DNA of 64,000 nt, from positions 1 through 64,000 of the forward strand of contig JALNWG010000001.1 in assembly GCA_023231005.1 (NCBI GenBank), given 5' to 3'. The notes under the pieces were generated by a model. That model saw nothing but the letters and a program-made list of their open reading frames with translations, did not search any database and was not told the DNA's origin. The position numbers and the translations under genes are program-made. Positions 61,776-64,000 of this stretch are shown piece after piece (the stretch's first letter is position 1; every line of letters begins with the position of its first letter). The stretch is from Bacteroidales bacterium. Its GTDB lineage: Bacteria > Bacteroidota > Bacteroidia > Bacteroidales > FEN-979.

Positions 61776-62375
61776 TTAAACTGCTTTTATAATCTGATAT
61801 AACTGATAATATTGAAGACGTAATATACTGAGGGCCATCTTATAAGGTTCTTTATACAAAATATGTTTAAATAAACTTGAACCGATACTTACAATATTTT
61901 CGATGAGGATACTTGTGTCGATATCGTCCCTGATTTCATGTGATTCTTTAGCATTGAGAACAATATTTTCCCAGAGCATTAATATACGGCCTTCATGAAT
62001 CTTTAGTTTTTCAATGAACCCTGGATAATGTTTTGAGGCTTCCAGAATAAGCTGAAATTGGTGCGGATCCAAACCATCGTGATGAGTCAGTTTTTTTAGC
62101 CCCAGGATTTTCTCCTCATAATTATCCAGAGCATAATCAAAAGCCTGCTTTAAGGTCATTTTCGGCGTTTTATCAGGATCCTCGAAAATATTTTGGTTGA
62201 GAACGTAGGAATCAATTACGTCAATGAATACCTCTTCCTTGCTTTTAAAATAATGGTAAAAAGCTCCTTTTGACAATCCGGAAATTTTACTTATTTCATT
62301 CAGTGTTACAGCGTTATAATTTCGCTCAAGGAATAACCCAAATGCTGTTTTAATGATGTATTGTTTTGTGTCCAT
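61776..62375 (-). CDS. TetR/AcrR family regulator of the inositol lipid operon (inferred)
   Basis: 199 residues. The N-terminal helix-turn-helix (about 22-48, VTLNEISKISGLSKGAFYHYF) is the standard TetR_N. The C-terminal 140 residues form the variable ligand-binding domain; its ligand is unknown. A 20-bp palindrome lies 5 nt before the start codon and adjoins the -7 box, so it is probably autorepressing. MIPS follows on the same strand after 28 nt, which suggests that the whole lipid operon responds to it. Confidence 0.88.
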   Translation of the reverse strand: MDTKQYIIKTAFGLFLERNYNAVTLNEISKISGLSKGAFYHYFKSKEEVFIDVIDSYVLNQNIFEDPDKTPKMTLKQAFDYALDNYEEKILGLKKLTHHDGLDPHQFQLILEASKHYPGFIEKLKIHEGRILMLWENIVLNAKESHEIRDDIDTSILIENIVSIGSSLFKHILYKEPYKMALSILRLQYYQLYQIIKAV

Positions 62376-62380
62376 AATTA

Positions 62381-62400
62381 CATACCGACCGTTCGGTATG
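62381..62400. promoter_or_regulatory. TetR-type operator palindrome
   Basis: Perfect 8-bp arms CATACCGA and TCGGTATG are separated by CCGT. The total length and symmetry fit TetR/AcrR operators. It spans the predicted transcript start, between the -7 box (62401-62408) and the tetR ATG (62375). Confidence 0.72.
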
Positions 62401-62430
62401 CAAAAATAAATAAAAAATGGATTCCATCAA
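62401..62430 (-). promoter_or_regulatory. Promoter of tetR and the inositol lipid operon
   Basis: On the minus strand TTG (62428-62430), a 19-nt spacer and TATTTTTG (62401-62408) match the Bacteroidota consensus. The -33 box lies in the loop of the frr terminator hairpin. The -7 box abuts the operator. Confidence 0.7.
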
Positions 62431-62446
62431 TAGAATCCATTTTTTA
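62411..62446 (-). terminator. Intrinsic terminator of frr
   Basis: A 14-bp perfect inverted repeat (arms 62411-62424 and 62433-62446, core AAAAAATGGATTC / GAATCCATTTTTT) with an 8-nt loop starts 1 nt after the frr stop codon. The minus-strand 3' arm ends in a T-rich tract. It should end the pyrH-frr transcript. Confidence 0.75.
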
Positions 62447-62447
62447 T

Positions 62448-63011
62448 TTATATAGTCATGATATCCTTCTCTTTCAATTCAAGAACCTTGTCAATTTTGA
62501 CGATAAAATCATCTGTAAGTTTCTGAATATCAACTTCTAATTTATCAACTTCATCCTCAGGAATTCCATCTTTCTTTAATTTTTTAGCTGTGTCATTGGA
62601 ATTTCTGCGTATGGTACGAATACTGATTTTAGCATTTTCAGCTTCATTTCTTGCTTTTTTCACAAGGTCTCGGCGACGTTCTTCCGTTAGCGGAGGGACT
62701 AAAATGCGTAAAATTTCTCCTTCGTTTTTTGGGTTGAAACCCAGATTAGCTGCCTGAATCGCTTTATCAATAAGGCCGAGAACACTTTTATCCCATGGCT
62801 GAACGATAATCTGGCGACCATCGGGGGTACTGATGTTGGCAGTTTGATCGATGGGTGTCATTACTCCGTAATAATCGATCTTTACGCCATCCAACATCTG
62901 TGAACTTGCCTTGCCTGCCCGGATTTTCTGTAACTCTTTCTCAAGATGCAGAAGGGTCAGCGACATACCTTCACTGGTTTCTTCAATTGTAAATTCTATC
63001 TCTTCGTGCAT
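62448..63011 (-). CDS. frr: Ribosome recycling factor
   Basis: 187 residues, standard length. Signatures are LEKELQKIRAGKASSQMLDGVKI (domain I helix), DYYGVMTPI and LVPPLTEERRRDLVKKARNEAE, with the C-terminal KDGIPEDEVDKLEVDIQKLTD. With EF-G it splits post-termination ribosomes. Located 20 nt after pyrH and directly followed by an intrinsic terminator. Confidence 0.96.
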   Translation of the reverse strand: MHEEIEFTIEETSEGMSLTLLHLEKELQKIRAGKASSQMLDGVKIDYYGVMTPIDQTANISTPDGRQIIVQPWDKSVLGLIDKAIQAANLGFNPKNEGEILRILVPPLTEERRRDLVKKARNEAENAKISIRTIRRNSNDTAKKLKKDGIPEDEVDKLEVDIQKLTDDFIVKIDKVLELKEKDIMTI

Positions 63012-63031
63012 GATTCAGTTCTATTTTCAGA

Positions 63032-63748
63032 TTAAAATATTGACGTTACAAAGGTTCCAACCTTCTCTCCTTCAATCAGTCGCTTTAAATTTCCTTTTTT
63101 ATTCATATTGAAGACTACAATCGGCATTTTATTTTCTTTACACAACGTAAAAGCCGTGAGATCCATGATTTTTAGTTCTTTCTGATAGGCTTCATCGAAA
63201 GTAAGAGTATCATACTTTATCGCTTCCGGATCTTTTTCCGGATCTGCAGAATACACTCCATCCACACGGGTTCCTTTGAGGATGGCATCGGCCTGAATCT
63301 CAATAGCACGTAAGGCAGAAGCACTGTCGGTCGTGAAATAGGGATTTCCCGTTCCACCCGCAATAATAACCACATAACCCTCTTCAAGATAGTTGACTGC
63401 CCGTAGTCCGCTTGTTTTTTCGCATACCGGATCGATGGTTAGCGAAGAAAGTAATTTAACTGCAACTCCGCTCTTCGCTAATTCAGCCTGCAATGCTATG
63501 CTATTGATCACGGTAGCCAACATTCCCATGTAATCGCCCTGTTCACGATCCATCCCCTCCGCCATACCCTGTAATCCACGGAAAATATTTCCTCCACCGA
63601 TAACAACCGCAATCTGAACATTTTCTTCAAATACCGATTTAATCTCCGCTGCATAATCGGCTAACCGTTTTGGATCAATTCCATAACCTTGATTCCCTTC
63701 CAGCGCTTCACCGGAAAGTTTCAATAAAACCCTTTTAAATTTGACCAT
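63032..63748 (-). CDS. pyrH: UMP kinase
   Basis: 238 residues of the hexameric bacterial UMP kinase family: KRVLLKLSGEALEGNQGYGID, VVIGGGNIFRG, KLLSSLTIDPVCEK and IIAGGTGNPYFTTDSASALRA. It phosphorylates UMP to UDP. The gene pair pyrH-frr is conserved across bacteria; tsf and rpsB are not immediately upstream, where the secA end lies instead. Confidence 0.96.
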   Translation of the reverse strand: MVKFKRVLLKLSGEALEGNQGYGIDPKRLADYAAEIKSVFEENVQIAVVIGGGNIFRGLQGMAEGMDREQGDYMGMLATVINSIALQAELAKSGVAVKLLSSLTIDPVCEKTSGLRAVNYLEEGYVVIIAGGTGNPYFTTDSASALRAIEIQADAILKGTRVDGVYSADPEKDPEAIKYDTLTFDEAYQKELKIMDLTAFTLCKENKMPIVVFNMNKKGNLKRLIEGEKVGTFVTSIF

Positions 63749-63774
63749 AATCTATCACTTAACAACGTAAAAAT

Positions 63775-64000
63775 TTAATTACCGGGTTGGTTTACGCCAT
63801 GGCAATTTTTATATTTTTTCCCACTTCCACAAGGGCAAAGGTCATTGCGGCCAACCTTTTTTTCGACCTTAACCGGTTGGGGTTTCAAATGTTCCTGCGT
63901 GTTGGAATTGGATTGTGATAATAAATCGCTCCGTTCCTCTTTCAGCCTGGTTCGATCGAGCCTTCTGGGGGCCTGAGCTTCCTTGACATTCTCAGTCTGG
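63775..64000 (-). CDS. secA: SecA C-terminus (partial)
   Basis: The last 74 residues of a minus-strand gene cut by the right edge, with stop TAA at 63775-63777. The sequence ends KVGRNDLCPCGSGKKYKNCHG plus a short tail. The CxCxSGxxxxxCH SEC-C zinc motif is the SecB/ribosome-binding C-terminus of SecA. A preceding low-complexity charged linker supports SecA. Another SEC-C protein cannot be fully excluded because the ATPase domains lie outside the window. Confidence 0.75.
   Translation of the reverse strand, partial: QTENVKEAQAPRRLDRTRLKEERSDLLSQSNSNTQEHLKPQPVKVEKKVGRNDLCPCGSGKKYKNCHGVNQPGN

Overview
The window is a gene-dense chromosomal stretch of a free-living-type Bacteroidota, probably Bacteroidales or a near relative. 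Support comes from repeated TAnnTTTG (-7) promoter boxes, some with a TTG/TTTG -33 box 19 nt upstream, and from weak Shine-Dalgarno use with occasional GTG/TTG starts. The gene families agree: a gliding/T9SS type B C-terminal sorting domain, two CarboxypepD_reg/DUF5686 outer-membrane proteins, DUF4252, DUF4833, PorV-like barrels and tandem SurA-like chaperones. There are no rRNA, tRNA, CRISPR, IS or prophage features, and no gene-free stretch longer than about 190 bases.

Left part (1-19.7 kb): the start of a Cys/Met PLP enzyme, lpdA, an orphan rfbC, a membrane lytic transglycosylase, uvrA, a LOG-family nucleotide hydrolase, then rsfS-ftsH-LUD protein-cdsA-psd (translation silencing, membrane quality control, phosphatidylethanolamine synthesis). 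Next come DUF2461, two outer-membrane barrel proteins, an ECF sigma/anti-sigma/DUF4252 operon, a POT peptide transporter and a TIGR01212 radical SAM protein.

Middle part (19.7-48.2 kb): a long minus-strand run of three SurA/PpiC-type periplasmic chaperones, a MoxR ATPase and pstSCAB without phoU; guaB; an LEA-like lipoprotein; a T9SS type B cargo protein; glyA-sixA-ppk1; a FtsB/DivIC-like protein; priA-pfkA; a THUMP rRNA methyltransferase with an upstream outer-membrane protein; a DUF5686 protein; and an envelope cluster (AI-2E family, YtxH, holin-like, small protein, SPASM radical SAM).

Right part (48.3-64 kb): cutC, a secreted GH2 beta-galactosidase and a GH20 beta-hexosaminidase. They converge on the most interesting system here, a minus-strand operon tetR-MIPS-pgpA-like-gtrA-DUF5686-CDP-alcohol phosphatidyltransferase-DUF4833-PAP2/IPC synthase. 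Together these can make inositol phosphate from glucose-6-phosphate, phosphatidylinositol and probably inositol phosphorylceramide. A perfect-armed palindrome over the tetR promoter suggests self-regulated control of the whole operon. Upstream lie frr, pyrH and the C-terminus of secA.

A second theme is short-period tandem DNA (7-bp and 8-bp units) at gene edges. In two cases it encodes the signal peptide of a secreted protein. Many starts given here are shorter than the longest open frame, chosen from signal peptides, family alignments recalled from memory and promoter positions.
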